Source: an uncultured Pseudodesulfovibrio sp.
GTDB taxonomy: Bacteria > Desulfobacterota > Desulfovibrionia > Desulfovibrionales > Desulfovibrionaceae
NCBI RefSeq assembly: GCF_963677845.1
Contig: NZ_OY782498.1
Coordinates: forward strand, 1,002,001 to 1,066,000
DNA length: 64,000 nucleotides
Direction of reading: 5' to 3'
Shown: positions 62,919 through 64,000 of the stretch, in pieces
Numbering within the stretch: the first letter of the stretch is position 1
Layout of the letters: every line of letters begins with the position of its first letter
Notes under the pieces: generated by a model
Seen by the model: the letters and a program-made list of their open reading frames with translations, nothing else
What the model was told of the DNA's origin: nothing
The model's database searches: none
Program-made: the position numbers and the translations under genes

Positions 62919-64000
62919 ATGCGTACTTTACTCATCAAGGCACGGGCCATTTTCGGCCTCAAGGTTATTATTCCGGTCTGTGTTGTTATACTTGCTGCAG
63001 CCGGTGCGTATGCCACGGTGGCGACGGCTCCCAAAGCAAAAAAAAGACCTCCTGTCGCTATTGCCCCTGCTGTAGAGACCAAGGAGGTTTCCAGTGGGAC
63101 GCACCGGGTTTGGCTTCCGGTCATGGGGACGGTGACCGCTGCCCGGTCCATCACGCTTGAGGCGCGAGTTTCTGGTGAGGTTGAATCAATCAGTTCAACT
63201 TTTACACCCGGCGGTTACTTTGAAAAGGGAGAGCAGATTCTTACCATCAGCCCAGAGGATTATCAGCTTGCGCTTCGTGAAGTGCAGGCTGAAGTCACTA
63301 CTGCCGAATATGACCTGAAAGTTGAACAAGGATATCAGACCGTGTCTGCCCGGGAGTGGAAATTACTCAGTGGCTCCACAAAAGGAACTGAAGCCGAATC
63401 CGAACTCGCCTTGAGAAAACCGCATTTGGCTAAAGCTCAGGCTGAATTGCAAGCGGCCCAAGCCAAGCTTCGTCAGGCGATGCTTGATTTGGAACGTACC
63501 AAAATTTCTGCGCCGTTTTCCGCCATGGTTCAAGAAAAGAGTGTTGACATCGGAGCTATGATTTCTCCTCAGGAATCCCTTGCTACACTTGTTGGGACCG
63601 ATGAATTCTGGATTGAGGCCTCTGTGCCGGTGGATCGTTTGCATTGGATTAATATTCCGTCCGCCGGAACCGTGGATGGCTCCAAGGCTCGAATCTCCTC
63701 GGGCAGCGGCGTCGGTCTGTCGGTTCGTGAAGGGCAGGTGGTTCGTTTATTGCCTTCTCTGGAGAGCGAAGGGCGAATGGCCCGCCTCTTGATATCGGTT
63801 AAGGACCCGTTGAATATTGCGGGGCGACCAAACGTCAAGCCGCTTCTTTTGGGGAGTTATGTTTCTGTTGAAATCGATGGTGGTGTGTTGGAAAACGTGA
63901 TGACTATTCCGCGTTCAGCCTATCATGACAATGATAAGGTTTGGATTATGACCGAAGCCAATACTCTTGAGATCCGGTCGCTGAAATCCGTATGGCGAGA
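62919..64000 (+). CDS. RND efflux periplasmic adaptor (HlyD/MFP family), 3' end outside window
   Basis: About 360 residues are visible from ATG 62919, two bases after the preceding stop. There is an N-terminal membrane anchor (about 10-33, IFGLKVIIPVCVVILAAAGA), a lipoyl-like half (GEVESISSTFTPGGYFEKGE), a helical hairpin rich in Ala/Glu (ELQAAQAKLRQAMLDLERTK) and a beta-barrel (ISAPFSAMVQEKSVDIGAMI). It joins the inner-membrane pump, presumably encoded beyond the edge, to the outer-membrane duct. Confidence 0.9.
   Translation, partial: MRTLLIKARAIFGLKVIIPVCVVILAAAGAYATVATAPKAKKRPPVAIAPAVETKEVSSGTHRVWLPVMGTVTAARSITLEARVSGEVESISSTFTPGGYFEKGEQILTISPEDYQLALREVQAEVTTAEYDLKVEQGYQTVSAREWKLLSGSTKGTEAESELALRKPHLAKAQAELQAAQAKLRQAMLDLERTKISAPFSAMVQEKSVDIGAMISPQESLATLVGTDEFWIEASVPVDRLHWINIPSAGTVDGSKARISSGSGVGLSVREGQVVRLLPSLESEGRMARLLISVKDPLNIAGRPNVKPLLLGSYVSVEIDGGVLENVMTIPRSAYHDNDKVWIMTEANTLEIRSLKSVWR

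Overview
The window looks like chromosome of an anaerobic delta-proteobacterial sulfate reducer, most likely Desulfovibrionaceae (Pseudodesulfovibrio/Maridesulfovibrio-like). This is inferred from gene content: a DUF3450-ExbB-ExbB-ExbD-TonB-TPR transport cluster, an anaerobe-type nifH-nifI1-nifI2-nifD-nifK operon, and many sigma-54 activators. The species cannot be fixed from sequence alone.

Layout. (1) 1-7.5 kb: TonB energising operon (first gene cut by the window edge), a methyltransferase, and a two-gene operon in which a NifX-like domain is fused to half of a membrane permease. (2) 7.6-18.2 kb: accessory DNA. It begins at a fragment of a tRNA-Pro gene and carries a tyrosine integrase, a HEPN-like protein, a hipBA toxin-antitoxin pair, a serine-recombinase-like protein without its catalytic serine, a TraG/VirD4-like ATPase, iteron-like repeats and an IS3 remnant. 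(3) 18.3-25.3 kb: envelope and ion homeostasis genes (CorA, LapA-like, two MscS channels, an SLC13/TrkA-C carrier). (4) 25.6-33.1 kb: a long leftward operon joining small beta-rich proteins, a GNAT acetyltransferase, a SET-domain protein, a retropepsin-like 'zinc protease', a RimK-like ligase and a complete potABCD polyamine transporter. (5) 33.4-36.5 kb: two sigma-54 activators, one with a frameshift. (6) 36.5-37.5 kb: a scar with a decayed integrase and tRNA 3'-end fragments. (7) 37.8-56.5 kb: the nitrogen-fixation island. Leftward it encodes a NitT/TauT-type ABC transporter whose ATPase is fused to DUF169, an unknown protein and nifV. Rightward it encodes nifHI1I2DK, a NifB-like protein without radical-SAM cysteines, a 2Fe-2S ferredoxin, a GNAT, nifE, nifN and nifB, with nifA convergent at the end. 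(8) 57.2-58.9 kb: AT-rich AlpA/ParA/partner genes ending in a second tRNA-Pro fragment. (9) 59.2 kb to the end: a CpxAR-like two-component system divergent from an RND-type efflux operon that runs off the window.

How it fits together. NifV supplies homocitrate. NifB makes the cofactor precursor, NifEN matures it and NifDK receives it. NifH supplies electrons, and NifI1/NifI2 switch the enzyme post-translationally. NifA with sigma-54 probably drives the nifH and nifV promoters, which show -24/-12 elements. The nif block is bracketed by tRNA-Ala 3'-end fragments, and a larger 51-kb block is bracketed by tRNA-Pro 3'-end fragments with matching putative integrase arm sites. The region therefore appears to be nested or stacked integrated DNA. 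The observations most worth following are the cysteine-less NifB paralogue, the DUF169-ABC fusion, the NifX-permease fusion and the two sets of tRNA-fragment boundaries.
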